DNA of 43,304 nt from Syntrophobacteraceae bacterium (GCA_025453975.1 JALOPI010000031.1:1-43304), one strand, 5' to 3'; positions 18,286 to 27,248 are shown, numbered from the stretch's first letter. The notes: generated by a model from the letters alone, not told the origin. Translations and numbers: made by a program.

Positions 18286-19938
18286 ATGAGTGCCCAAAGA
18301 ACATCGGGACGCGTGGAAGGATTGGCGCGCAAGGAAGTGGAGGATCAGCTCAGGACCCTATTCGGGGCTCTTCCCCGCAACGTGCCCATTTACCTCTTCA
18401 CCCGGCGCGGAGAGAACGATGTTCTCAACGAAGCGGCTCGGGACCTGATCAAGGCATTCCGGGGGCTGAGCAGCAAGATTGAATTCCGGGAATTCGACCT
18501 GAGCCACGAAATGGCGAGGAAATGGGGCGTCACGGCCTCACCGACCCTGCTCTTCGACCCCGAGCACCTCTCCATCAGTTACCTCGGGGTCCCCTACGGC
18601 GAAGAGTCCCGGACCTTCATGGGAACGCTGATCCTCGTGGGGCATCGGGAGGCCAACCTTTCCGACCAGGCCCGAAGGGTCATCGAGCAGATCGATTCTC
18701 CCCGGCGGATCCGCGTCTTCGTGAGCCCCACCTGCCCCTACTGCCCCGAGCAGGCCATCCACGCCGTCAAGGCCGCGCTGCTTCTGCCTCAGCTCATCTC
18801 CGTCGAGATGATCGACATCCAGGCCAATCCGGACCTGGCGTCCAGGTACTCGGCCTTCAGCGTGCCCCAGACTTTCGCCAACGACATCCTCATCGGCCAG
18901 GGGCTGCAGGCCGAGGAGCTTTTTGCCCTCTCGCTCCAGAAGCTCGAGCCGCAGACCGTCTTCATTCCCGAAAGCACCGCCGAGGAAGTGGAGACCGACG
19001 TGGTGGTCGTCGGCGGCGGGCCCGCCGGACTCACCGCCGGCATCTATGCCGTTCGAAGCGGGCTTCGGACGGCGGTGGTCGAAAAGGGACCCCTGGGGGG
19101 CCAGATCGCCACGACCCCCATTGTCGAGAATTATCCGGGCTTCACCCGCGTGGCCGGCAAGACCCTGGTGGACATCATGGTGAGTCACGCCCTGGAATAT
19201 GTCCAGATCTTCCAGGGCGAGGAGGTCCTCGACCTCCAGCCGGGTGCCCCGGGGGAGAAGATCACGGTTCAGACGAGCCGGCGACGCTTCATCACCCGAG
19301 CCGTCATCCTGGCCACCGGAGCCAGGCACAAGCACCTGAGCGTGCCGGGCGAAGGGGAGCTGAGCGGTCGCGGCGTCAGCTACTGTGCCACGTGCGATGG
19401 CCAGCTGTTCACCGGAAAGAGCGTGCTCATCGTGGGAGGCGGAAACACGGCGGCCACGGAGGCGCTCTACCTCCACAACCTGGGGGTGAGGGTGACCGTC
19501 GTTCACCGGCGGGGCGAGATGAGGGCCCAGGATTATCTGGTGCGGGACCTGGAGGACAAGAAGATCCCCATCCTCTACAACACGGAGGTGAAGGCCATTC
19601 GGGGTCGCGAGCAGGTGACGGAGGTGGATCTCATCAACAACCAGACGGGTGAGGTCTATCCCGTGCCGGCGGATGGGGTCTTCGTGGCGGTGGGCTACGA
19701 GCCCACGGTGGATCTGGCCCGGAAGATCGGAGTCGAGCTGACCCCCGACGGATTCATCAAGCGCGACGCCCACCACCGGACGAATATCCCCGGCATTTTC
19801 GCCGCCGGAGACGTGGAAGGCGGCTACAAGCAGATCGTCACCGCCGTCGGTCAGGGGTCCGAGGCGGCTCTTTCCGTCTACGAGGAGCTGATGCACCCCA
19901 GCTGGAAGGAATCCCCGCTCATGGCCCAGACGGCTTGA
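18286..19938 (+). CDS. Thioredoxin reductase-like flavoprotein with N-terminal disulfide oxidoreductase domain
   Basis: 550 residues. Residues about 1-220 form two thioredoxin folds like protein disulfide oxidoreductases: the first has lost its CxxC, the second has CPYC (150-153). Residues about 236-540 are a TrxR/AhpF-type flavoprotein with FAD motif GGGPAG (243-248), redox-active CATC (367-370), NADPH-site GGGNTA (384-389) and GIFAAGDVEGG near the C-terminus. The architecture resembles AhpF with the order domain-then-reductase. It probably takes electrons from NAD(P)H to the CATC and on to its own CPYC, then to a thiol peroxidase or other partner not in the window. Candidate promoter and hairpin precede it. 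ATG 18286 has AGGAGA about 10 nt upstream. Confidence 0.9.
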   Translation: MSAQRTSGRVEGLARKEVEDQLRTLFGALPRNVPIYLFTRRGENDVLNEAARDLIKAFRGLSSKIEFREFDLSHEMARKWGVTASPTLLFDPEHLSISYLGVPYGEESRTFMGTLILVGHREANLSDQARRVIEQIDSPRRIRVFVSPTCPYCPEQAIHAVKAALLLPQLISVEMIDIQANPDLASRYSAFSVPQTFANDILIGQGLQAEELFALSLQKLEPQTVFIPESTAEEVETDVVVVGGGPAGLTAGIYAVRSGLRTAVVEKGPLGGQIATTPIVENYPGFTRVAGKTLVDIMVSHALEYVQIFQGEEVLDLQPGAPGEKITVQTSRRRFITRAVILATGARHKHLSVPGEGELSGRGVSYCATCDGQLFTGKSVLIVGGGNTAATEALYLHNLGVRVTVVHRRGEMRAQDYLVRDLEDKKIPILYNTEVKAIRGREQVTEVDLINNQTGEVYPVPADGVFVAVGYEPTVDLARKIGVELTPDGFIKRDAHHRTNIPGIFAAGDVEGGYKQIVTAVGQGSEAALSVYEELMHPSWKESPLMAQTA

Positions 19939-19950
19939 CGGGCTGAGGGG

Positions 19951-19975
19951 AGCTTCAAGCTTCGGGCTTCAAGCT
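19951..19975 (+). terminator. Convergent-gene hairpin, UUCG-type loop
   Basis: AGCTTCAAGC (19951-19960) pairs with GCTTCAAGCT (19966-19975) with one C-C mismatch around a TTCGG loop, 13 nt after the flavoprotein stop and 34 nt from the end of the convergent DUF1848 gene. Likely terminator for one or both strands, although no T-run is present. Confidence 0.5.
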
Positions 19976-20009
19976 GGTGGCGGGCCGGGGGCCACGAGAG
20001 AGCTTGTCT

Positions 20010-20906
20010 TCAGGCCCGGGAAGGCCGGTTCGCCAGGGATTCCCCATGGATGTCGTGGCGGCGCCGGTGCTCCCGGGCCTTTGGGAAGCTGCCGGTCGCG
20101 TAGCAGTACACGCAGCCGAGGGAGCACGACCCGTAGGCTCCGATGTCCTTGCTGACCGAGCATCCGCATGACTTCCTCTGGGAAGGGTCCTTCCCGTGCT
20201 TCATCTTCACACCGAAGATCCGTGAAAGTGAGTCTGCGTCGACGCAGCACCCGGGAGCGATACCCTGTTCGGTCCAGTCCTCCCTTCCGGCGCAGGAGCT
20301 GACGCTCATGCCGCATCCGCGGGCCGTTCTGGCCAGGGACCCGAGAAAGGACGGGAGATCGGCTTCCAGCGGATCCCCGGGCTCGATGCCCATGGCCTGG
20401 AGCTCTTTCAGTCGTCTTCCCAGCTTGCGATAGGGTTCCATGAGGCTGATGACCGACCGGCGGGTGCACCCTTTCAAGGCTTCGGCGATCCGCTGGTAGC
20501 GCTCCACGTGGAAGGATGCGTCGGTGATGCGGGTCAGGAAGATGGGGTCGTAGCGCCAGGTGATCCGGTCGGGTCCGATGCGCTCGGCGAGGCGGTGGAA
20601 TGTGTCCAGCCCGGTCTCCAGGGGCGGCGAGGACCGGTCGATGACCCTGGGGTAGCCAATCAAGGTATACTGAAAGACGTAGCGGTAGCCGTGCTCGTCC
20701 AGCTCGGGGAGGTGGGGAAGCAGGGGCCGCGGATGCCGGGTCCAGAAGACGATGACGTCCACGTCCGAGGGATCGAGGGACACGCGCGCGACCTGCCGGG
20801 CGTTGAATGGATTCACCACCAGGCAATAGCCGGCCCGGACCCGGTTCATGAGCCACCGGCTGTAAAGGGCCGGGATGTCCGTTCGGCGGCTGGCGCTGAT
20901 GATCAT
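20010..20906 (-). CDS. DUF1848 family protein with C-terminal cysteine cluster
   Basis: 298 residues. Recognised by the N-terminus MIISASRRTDIPALYSRWLMNR and by the C-terminal cysteine-rich segment CGCSVSKDIGAYGSC followed by CVYCYA, the signature of DUF1848. The CxxxCxxC-like spacing GCVYCYA resembles that of radical-SAM enzymes, and the body (FWTRHPRP, RITWRYDPIFL) looks like a TIM-barrel enzyme, so an iron-sulfur or radical-SAM-related role has been supposed, but no function is established to my knowledge. It is divergent from corA and convergent with the flavoprotein. Confidence 0.85.
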   Translation of the reverse strand: MIISASRRTDIPALYSRWLMNRVRAGYCLVVNPFNARQVARVSLDPSDVDVIVFWTRHPRPLLPHLPELDEHGYRYVFQYTLIGYPRVIDRSSPPLETGLDTFHRLAERIGPDRITWRYDPIFLTRITDASFHVERYQRIAEALKGCTRRSVISLMEPYRKLGRRLKELQAMGIEPGDPLEADLPSFLGSLARTARGCGMSVSSCAGREDWTEQGIAPGCCVDADSLSRIFGVKMKHGKDPSQRKSCGCSVSKDIGAYGSCSLGCVYCYATGSFPKAREHRRRHDIHGESLANRPSRA

Positions 20907-20969
20907 GACGGAACTTCGCCTCCTGCCGGGGAAGTTTCGGGGTTTTTGGGGATTGTTTCAAGGGACCGT

Positions 20970-21000
20970 CGCCGAGCCGGAGGGGAAATCTCCGGCGGCG
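20970..21000 (+). promoter_or_regulatory. GC-rich hairpin in the corA leader
   Basis: GCCGGAG (20976-20982) and CTCCGGC (20990-20996) form a perfect 7-bp stem with loop GGGAAAT, extended by CGCC (20970-20973) and GGCG (20997-21000) across a two-base bulge. It ends 36 nt before the CorA ATG, so it lies in the corA 5' leader and could be an expression-control element. Confidence 0.45.
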
Positions 21001-21036
21001 ATTTCAATCCAACAGTGTGCCACTGGAGGAGGACAG

Positions 21037-22104
21037 ATGATCGGCTCGAGTGCCCATATCACCCAGCTGCCAGGGCTGTCGCCCGGGACTCTGGTCCACG
21101 TCGGCAAGACGAGATCCCATCCGGTGCGCATCCGCCTGGTCCAGTTCGATGAAAAGGAGGTCCGGGAGGATGAGGCTGTTTTGCCGGATGGGGAGCTGCC
21201 CCGTGTCTCCGAAGGTCGTGTGCTGTGGATTCACGTGGACGGGGTGCACGATCCGGAGACCATCGAGAAGGTCGGTGTCGTCTACGGCCTCCATCCCCTC
21301 ACCATGGAGGACATCGTCAACACCGAGCAGCGCCCCAAGCTGGAGGACTACGAGACCTACCTGTTCCTGGTCATGAAAGCCCTCTCGCTGGAGAGCCGGC
21401 CCGGCAGCCGCCTCCAAACCGAGCAGGTTTCGGTGATCATCAAGCCGGGCCTGGTGCTCTCCTTCCAGGAAGGCAACGGGAATTTTTTCGCCCCCATTCT
21501 GGAGCGCATCCGGTCCGGCCGGGGTCTCATGCGGAAACGGGGGAGCGACTACCTGGCCTACGCCCTCATCGACGCCGTGGTGGACCGTTACTTCCTGGTG
21601 CTGGAGACCCTGGGGGAGACCATAGAGGACCTCCAGGACGAAGTCGTTCTGGCACCCGGGACCGCCACACTGCAAAGAATCCATGCCATGAAGCGGGAGA
21701 TGCTGATCCTGCGCCGTGCCGTCTGGCCCCTCCGGGAGTTTGCCTACAACCTGCTGCTGGGGGAGTCGGCCATCATCGACAAGAGCACCGTGCTCTTCCT
21801 GAGAGACGTCCACGACCACGCCGTCCAGATCATCGACTCCATCGAGACTTACCGGGAAATGACCTCGGGGATGCTGGACGTCTATCTTTCCAGCATCAAC
21901 AACCGCATGAACGAGATCATGAAGGTTCTGACCATCATCGCCACCCTCTTCATGCCGCTGACGTTCATCTCCAGCATCTACGGCATGAACTTTCATTACA
22001 TGCCCGAACTGCAGTGGCGCTGGGGCTACCCGGCGGTCCTGATTCTCATGGCCTTGATCGGAGTGGGGATGCTCGGGATCATTCGGGCCCGGAAATGGCT
22101 CTGA
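21037..22104 (+). CDS. corA: Magnesium/cobalt transporter CorA
   Basis: 355 residues from ATG 21037 (MIGSSAHITQL), directly preceded by GGAGGAGG; the longer open frame from 20875 is antisense to DUF1848 and rejected. Seen: large N-terminal cytosolic domain with HPLTMEDIVNTEQRPKLEDY, long helix region (LQDEVVLAP, MKREMLILRRAVWPLREF), then two C-terminal membrane helices; the first ends with the CorA signature YGMNF (GMN selectivity motif). CorA is a homopentameric Mg2+ (also Co2+/Ni2+) channel of the inner membrane. The basic end RARKWL fits the cytosolic tail. Confidence 0.96.
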   Translation: MIGSSAHITQLPGLSPGTLVHVGKTRSHPVRIRLVQFDEKEVREDEAVLPDGELPRVSEGRVLWIHVDGVHDPETIEKVGVVYGLHPLTMEDIVNTEQRPKLEDYETYLFLVMKALSLESRPGSRLQTEQVSVIIKPGLVLSFQEGNGNFFAPILERIRSGRGLMRKRGSDYLAYALIDAVVDRYFLVLETLGETIEDLQDEVVLAPGTATLQRIHAMKREMLILRRAVWPLREFAYNLLLGESAIIDKSTVLFLRDVHDHAVQIIDSIETYREMTSGMLDVYLSSINNRMNEIMKVLTIIATLFMPLTFISSIYGMNFHYMPELQWRWGYPAVLILMALIGVGMLGIIRARKWL

Positions 22105-22149
22105 CCGGAACGCATGGGAGCGCTGAGGATGCAGGCGTGGAGCGTCAGC

Positions 22150-25100
22150 CTATGCGGCGTTGGGCTCCGCGGAGAGGGGACTGCGCGCCGGCTTCTTGGG
22201 CAGGCAAACCGTGAAGGTGGTCCCCATTCCGAGTCGGCTTTCGACCTTCACCCTTCCTCCATGCCCCTCCACAATGGCTTTCACCGTGGCCAGACCGATT
22301 CCGTAGCCTTCCCTCTTCTCCGATCCGGGAGTCCGGTGGAAAATATCGAAGATGTAGGGAAGCTCCTCCTCGGCGATGCCGATCCCCTCATCCCTCACCT
22401 TGACATGGATTTCCTCCGGGGTGTCGAGGGCGATGATGGTGATCTTCCCCCGGGCTTTGGAGAATTTGAGGGCATTGTCCAGGAGGTTGGTGAAGACTCG
22501 CCTCAGCCGGTTCACATCGCCCTCGATGATGGGCAGCGTGTCCTCCAGGACGATCTCCAGACCCAGTTCCTTCTGACTTGCCCGCGGCTCATAGAGGCTG
22601 TGCAGCTCCAGGAGCTCTTTTTCCAGGGACATGGCCCTGAAGTTCAGCTTGAGCCGTCCCGTCTCCAGCCGCGAGAACTCCAGGAAGTCGTCCACCAGGG
22701 CTTCGAGCTTGGATGCCTCCTTGTTGATGATCTTCAAGTATTCGGTCTTCTTCTCTTCGTCCATGGAAGCCGACTTGGTCAGGAGCCGGAGCCCCAGTCC
22801 GTGGATTCCCGTCAGCGATGAGCGCATGTCATGGGCGAACATGGAGATGATGTTGGCCTTTTCGCGCTCGAGCCCCTTGATCTCGCTGATGTCCGTCAGG
22901 ACCGAGAAGCTCCCTTCGAAGCTGCCGTCATCGTCGAAGATGGGAACGTGGGAGACGATGGTGGGAATGCGACGGTCGTCGCGCCCCTTCCATGTCATTT
23001 CATGGCAGCGTGTGCACGGGACCCCCCGCTCCGCCATGCATTGAAGCCCCTTGGCCCGCTCCCCCTCGTCCAGGAAATCGCTGGCGGGCCGCCCGAGGAT
23101 CTCCTCCCGGCTGCAGCCCCACATCTGGCAGAGCTTGTGGTTGACATAGACGATGATGCCATTCCTGTCCTCGATCTCGAGGCCTTCGTTCATGTTCTCG
23201 ACCAGCCCACGGAACCGCTCCTCGCTGTGGATGAGGGCCTTCTGAGCCTTCTTGCGCTCGCTGATCTCGCGCTCGAGCTCGGCCACCTTCTCCTCCAGCT
23301 CGTAGCCCTGCCGCATGAGCAGCATTTCGCGCTCCCGGTAGTAATCGATCTTGGACTTGAGCTCCGAGGGAGTCAGCCTCAAATGGGCCAGCATCTCCCC
23401 GTACACTTCGGACAGCTCCCTGGATTCCCGGGGGCCGAGGGCCATTTTCTGGCGGATGGCCTTGTAGGCCGATGCCGATCCTATGGACCCGGCCAGGAAG
23501 GTCTCCACCTCGCTCTGCAGCTCCACCAGCTGGGTGATGGTGATCTGGCTTTCTCCGTGGATTCCCGTCTTCTCCAGGCTGCGCTCCAGCATGGCCACCG
23601 CTTCATGTCGCGGGAAATACTGACACAGCAGGTCTTCGAGCTCGCCGAGCTTGGAAGCCAGATCAATGAAAGCCTCACGGTGAGCGGTTCCACGAAAAGC
23701 CGTCCGTGTCGAAATAACGTCCACGAACTCCTCGGCGGCGCTCTCCTCGGCCTGGGACGGCTTGTGGTACAGCGAGGCGAGCACATAGAATCCCACATTG
23801 AACAGCATGCTCCACACGACCGTGTGCGTCAGCGGGTCCAGCCCCCGCAGCCCGAAGAGAGCCTCGGGCCGCAGCAGGTTCCATCCCATGAGCCCCTCGG
23901 TGAGGAGAGACTCCGGCAGCCATCCGTTGCGGACGAAGGAGGGAATGAGCTGTGTGTAGCACCACACCCAAAAGCCGACGCTCAGCCCCCAGAAGGCCCC
24001 GGTGGCATTGGCCTTCCGCCAGTAGATTCCCCCCACCAGGGCCGGGGCCAGCTGAATGAAGGCCGCGAAGGAAATGAGCCCGATGTTGACGAGCATGTAA
24101 GGTTTGAAGATGCGCTCTTCGAGCCAGAAGCCCACAAAAATGAAACCAGCCACCACAAGCCAGCGGCAGTGCAGCAGGTGCCGCTTGAGGGCGGCCAGCG
24201 GTGGAAGCCACTCCACCACGGGGAGCAGCAGATGGTTGGTGATCATCGTGGCCATGGTCACCGAGCTCACCATGATCATGCCCGCCGCTGCCGAAACCCC
24301 TCCCAGAAACACCAGCAGGGAAAGCCACTGCTCGCCGTGATGGAGCGGAAGCAGCAGCACGAAGGTGTCGGCCCTCTCCACCGGGAATCCCTTGATCAGT
24401 CCCCCCAGCGCGATGGGAATCACAAAAATGTTGATGAGCAGCATGTACAGCGGAAAACACCACATGGCGGTCAAAATGTGGCGCTCCTGGCTGTTCTCAA
24501 CCACCGTAACGTGGAACTGCCGCGGGAGACAGAGGACGGCTGACATGGACAGCACCAGATACGTGGCCCATGTGGCAGCCGGGAAGCTATTGGCTCCCCA
24601 GGAGTTGAAAAGCTCCCTGGCCGGACTCTCCTGGATCTTGCCGAAGAGATCTTTCCAGCCGTCGAAGAGAACATAGGTCACGAAGAAACCGGCCACGAGG
24701 AATGCGACGAGCTTGACCAGGCATTCGACGGCCAGGGCCGTGACCATGCCTTCGTGCCGCTCCGTGGGGTCGAGACGCCTGACCCCCAGGCCAATGGTGA
24801 ATAGCACCATGAGAACCACCACTACGAGGCCCACGTTCTGTGCCACCCAGCCCATTCGGGCGGGGTCGGGGGAAAACTCGGGCGTGGCCGGGGTGGTGAC
24901 CAGTACAAAGGTCGAGATGATGGCCTTGAGCTGCAGGGCGATGTAGGGAAGGATGCCCACGATGGAGATGACCGTCACCAGGGCGGCCAGGGGCTGGGAC
25001 TTGTTGTATCGAGCCGAGATGAAATCGGCGATGCTGGTGATGCGGTGGGCCGTCTTGAGCCGAACCATCTTCCGCAGCATGGTCCACCACAGGAGAATCA

Positions 25101-25335
25101 CGACGGTCGGTCCCAGGTAGATGGGGAGAAAAAGGATTCCCGAGGTGGTCGCCTTACCCACGCTGCCGTAGTAGGTCCAGGCGGTGCAATAGACGGCCAG
25201 GGAGAGGGAATACACCAGCGGATGATCGGCCGGTCCCTTCCCTGCCGCCGATCGCCGCTCCACCCAGAGGGCAATCACGAAAAGGAGGCACACATAAGCC
25301 GCCAGGATGCCCAGGACCAGTGCCGCGTCCACCAT
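22150..25335 (-). CDS. Sodium/solute symporter - PAS - histidine kinase fusion (CbrA-type)
   Basis: 1061 residues. Residues about 1-560 are an SSS-type transporter with about 13 membrane helices (YSLSLAVYCTAWTYYGSVG, CLPRQFHVTVVEN). Then a linker with coiled coil (about 600-690), a PAS domain (about 690-810, ERFRGLVENMNEGLEIEDRNG) and a kinase core: phospho-acceptor His in MFAHDMRSSLTG (about 835), N box NLLDNALKFS (about 950), G boxes DEGIGIAEEE and GYGIGLATVKAI (about 1013). No receiver domain and no response regulator gene is adjacent. CbrA-type proteins couple solute sensing or transport to phosphorylation. The PAS domain contains PCTRCH, a CxxCH that may bind metal or heme. GAGGG lies 8 nt before the ATG. 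The small membrane protein upstream is probably its partner. Confidence 0.93.
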   Translation of the reverse strand: MVDAALVLGILAAYVCLLFVIALWVERRSAAGKGPADHPLVYSLSLAVYCTAWTYYGSVGKATTSGILFLPIYLGPTVVILLWWTMLRKMVRLKTAHRITSIADFISARYNKSQPLAALVTVISIVGILPYIALQLKAIISTFVLVTTPATPEFSPDPARMGWVAQNVGLVVVVLMVLFTIGLGVRRLDPTERHEGMVTALAVECLVKLVAFLVAGFFVTYVLFDGWKDLFGKIQESPARELFNSWGANSFPAATWATYLVLSMSAVLCLPRQFHVTVVENSQERHILTAMWCFPLYMLLINIFVIPIALGGLIKGFPVERADTFVLLLPLHHGEQWLSLLVFLGGVSAAAGMIMVSSVTMATMITNHLLLPVVEWLPPLAALKRHLLHCRWLVVAGFIFVGFWLEERIFKPYMLVNIGLISFAAFIQLAPALVGGIYWRKANATGAFWGLSVGFWVWCYTQLIPSFVRNGWLPESLLTEGLMGWNLLRPEALFGLRGLDPLTHTVVWSMLFNVGFYVLASLYHKPSQAEESAAEEFVDVISTRTAFRGTAHREAFIDLASKLGELEDLLCQYFPRHEAVAMLERSLEKTGIHGESQITITQLVELQSEVETFLAGSIGSASAYKAIRQKMALGPRESRELSEVYGEMLAHLRLTPSELKSKIDYYREREMLLMRQGYELEEKVAELEREISERKKAQKALIHSEERFRGLVENMNEGLEIEDRNGIIVYVNHKLCQMWGCSREEILGRPASDFLDEGERAKGLQCMAERGVPCTRCHEMTWKGRDDRRIPTIVSHVPIFDDDGSFEGSFSVLTDISEIKGLEREKANIISMFAHDMRSSLTGIHGLGLRLLTKSASMDEEKKTEYLKIINKEASKLEALVDDFLEFSRLETGRLKLNFRAMSLEKELLELHSLYEPRASQKELGLEIVLEDTLPIIEGDVNRLRRVFTNLLDNALKFSKARGKITIIALDTPEEIHVKVRDEGIGIAEEELPYIFDIFHRTPGSEKREGYGIGLATVKAIVEGHGGRVKVESRLGMGTTFTVCLPKKPARSPLSAEPNAA

Positions 25336-25373
25336 TGGACGAACCCTCGTAACCGTTTGGCGTCAATCTGGAG

Positions 25374-25604
25374 TCAAAGTGGCTCGTCGGGCGTGCTCTC
25401 AGGCACCTCGGCGCCACAGGCTCGCTGGACAAAAAACAGAATGACGATGACCAGGGCCCAAATGGAGAAGAAATACAGGAAAATGCTCGACGGCTCGCTG
25501 CCGTGGAATATGCTCAGGATGGGCCAGTTGAGCGAAACAAAGCCCATGACGAAAAGCAGGAAATGAAGCTCGGTCTGCCTCAGGAGGCGGATCATCGATT
25601 TCAT
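25374..25604 (-). CDS. Small two-helix membrane protein upstream of the symporter-kinase
   Basis: 76 residues from ATG 25604 (MKSMIRLLRQTELHF), chosen because GGGAG lies 8 nt before it; ATG 25610 and 25670 are in-frame alternatives. Two hydrophobic segments (about residues 14-31 and 39-59) are separated by a short loop with HGSEPSS, followed by a soluble acidic tail. Sequence family not recognised. Its place 38 nt before a CbrA-type transporter-kinase recalls CbrX, a small membrane protein encoded before cbrA in pseudomonads, and the small subunits of some SSS transporters; an accessory role is inference. Confidence 0.7.
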   Translation of the reverse strand: MKSMIRLLRQTELHFLLFVMGFVSLNWPILSIFHGSEPSSIFLYFFSIWALVIVILFFVQRACGAEVPESTPDEPL

Positions 25605-25786
25605 CACCATGGCTCCCAGGGAGGAACGGGCACCGATTGTCGGTGATCCCTTCCCTTCATCATAATTCATTCCTGTCGCGGTGCAACCAGCCCACCAGCC
25701 GTTTGCGCCGGCTCGCCGACTTGAGATGCGCCCTTCCCGATACAGCCCGGCGGGCGCATTTTCCATACGGGGTGCCTGAACGGATC

Positions 25787-26773
25787 CTAAAGGCCACTGG
25801 CGGCCGGAAGCCAGAGATAGTAAAAGCCGGTGGGCAGGGTGCTCAGATTGTCCAGCATTCCCAGCTCCAGGAGCTTCAGCGGCCCCCCTTCCCCCTGGAC
25901 CGCGCTGGTGCTGTACACATGGTCGTTCGACACCTCGCTGCGCCGATACACCACCACGCGGGAGTCCTCCGGCACTTCCGCCAGGGTCTTGGCCCGATGG
26001 ATGGCGTCGTCCAGGTAGCCCACCTGGTCCACCAATCCCATCTCCATCGCCTCGCCCGCCAGGTAGATCCGCGCCGAAGCCGCGCTCTCCAGCGCCCCCG
26101 GATCCAGGGTGCGATGAGCTTCCACCAGCCTCAGAAAACGCTCGGCCAGCCCGTCGATGAGGGACTGGGTGATTTCCCGCTCTTCGGCCGTGGATCTCCG
26201 GAAGGGGGATCCCATGTCCTTGTGCCGGCCCGATTTCTCCACCTCGACTTCGAAGCCCACCTTCTCCATGAGCCCCTCCACCTTGGGCTTGATGAAAACC
26301 ACCCCGATGGATCCGGTGATGGTCGTGGGATGAGCCACGATGGCGTCCGCCGGCAGGGTCACGTAATAGCCCCCCGATGCCGCGATTCCCATGAGCGCCG
26401 CCACCACCTTGACGCCCGTATGCTCCTTGTACCGCATGATCTCATGATACAGGAGGTCACTGGCCGTCACGGTGCCTCCGGGAGAATCCACCTGGAGGAG
26501 CAGAGCCTTGATGTCCTCGTCCTCCTCGGCCTTCCTGAGCTGCGACACCACCTCCTGAACCACCGAAGGTCGGGACCTCAGCAAGGAATCGCGTGGACTG
26601 TCCGCCATCATCCCCCTGATGGGAACCACCAGGATCTTCTCCCGGGCCGAGCCTTCGAGGGTGTACTCCTCGAACGGGTCCCTGGAGTCCGGAAAAACGC
26701 TGAAGCTGGCTTTGATGCAGCCCGCCGGCAGCAGGGACAGGATGAGGAGGATCCCTGCCATGCGCCGCGGCAC
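25787..26773 (-). CDS. sppA: SppA-type signal peptide peptidase, probable lipoprotein
   Basis: 328 residues from GTG 26773, chosen because AGGGG lies 6 nt before it and it gives MPRRMAGILLILSLLPAGC, a short basic n-region, hydrophobic core and lipobox-like PAGC (Cys19); the frame stays open upstream only as a shadow of the next gene. Seen: DSPGGTVTASDLL (oxyanion region), AALMGIAASGGYYV with the nucleophile Ser, and SGRHKDMGSPFRRST with the general-base Lys, the Ser-Lys dyad of half-length (Bacillus-type) SppA. It degrades cleaved signal peptides and other membrane-associated peptides. A lipid anchor in place of an N-terminal membrane helix is somewhat unusual. It lies 22 nt downstream of the HD-domain gene. 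Confidence 0.9.
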   Translation of the reverse strand: MPRRMAGILLILSLLPAGCIKASFSVFPDSRDPFEEYTLEGSAREKILVVPIRGMMADSPRDSLLRSRPSVVQEVVSQLRKAEEDEDIKALLLQVDSPGGTVTASDLLYHEIMRYKEHTGVKVVAALMGIAASGGYYVTLPADAIVAHPTTITGSIGVVFIKPKVEGLMEKVGFEVEVEKSGRHKDMGSPFRRSTAEEREITQSLIDGLAERFLRLVEAHRTLDPGALESAASARIYLAGEAMEMGLVDQVGYLDDAIHRAKTLAEVPEDSRVVVYRRSEVSNDHVYSTSAVQGEGGPLKLLELGMLDNLSTLPTGFYYLWLPAASGL

Positions 26774-26795
26774 ATTCAACCCCTGACCGGCGATT

Positions 26796-27248
26796 CTAGG
26801 ACGCTTCAACCGCGTGGACCTTTTCCTGAATGGTTTGAAGGAGGGATCGTGCCCATCGGTACCGGACCATGCGTCGCCAGTCCGCTTCCGTCGGAGCCCC
26901 GATGCGCGACAGGTCCAAATTGTCCTCCAGATCAGCCAGCTTGACCCGGAGAGCGACGGGGTGGCCTGCCGCCCGGTGCAGGAAATCCTCGTAGCTCTCG
27001 CCCGCACAACGGGTGAGGGCATCCACCGCTTCCAGAACCTCCCGGCAAAACCCTTCCCGCTCCAGGTCCGCCAGTGTCCAGTCCGAGTCTTCCAAAACAT
27101 CGTGAAGCACCGCTGCCATGCGCTCCACGGGGCTTGACACCCGAAGCATCACCCGGAGCGGATGGAGGATGTAAGGCTCGCGGGCCTTGTCCGTTTGGCC
27201 CCGGTGAGCTTCCGCCGCAATGACGATGGCCTTTTCCAGGGTGCTCAT
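26796..27248 (-). CDS. Stand-alone HD domain protein, RelA/SpoT hydrolase-like
   Basis: 150 residues. Seen: AHRGQTDKAREPYILHPLRVML, AAVLHDVLEDSDWT and KLADLEDNLDLSR, which correspond to the HD-domain metal and substrate motifs of (p)ppGpp hydrolases (usual forms: H at HPxxV, HDxxED, and KLADRxHN). There is no synthetase domain, so it resembles small alarmone hydrolases (MESH1-like). The last motif deviates (LADLEDN), so activity towards (p)ppGpp is uncertain; another nucleotide may be the substrate. ATG 27248; a GGAG lies about 9 nt upstream. Probably co-transcribed with sppA. Confidence 0.8.
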   Translation of the reverse strand: MSTLEKAIVIAAEAHRGQTDKAREPYILHPLRVMLRVSSPVERMAAVLHDVLEDSDWTLADLEREGFCREVLEAVDALTRCAGESYEDFLHRAAGHPVALRVKLADLEDNLDLSRIGAPTEADWRRMVRYRWARSLLQTIQEKVHAVEAS

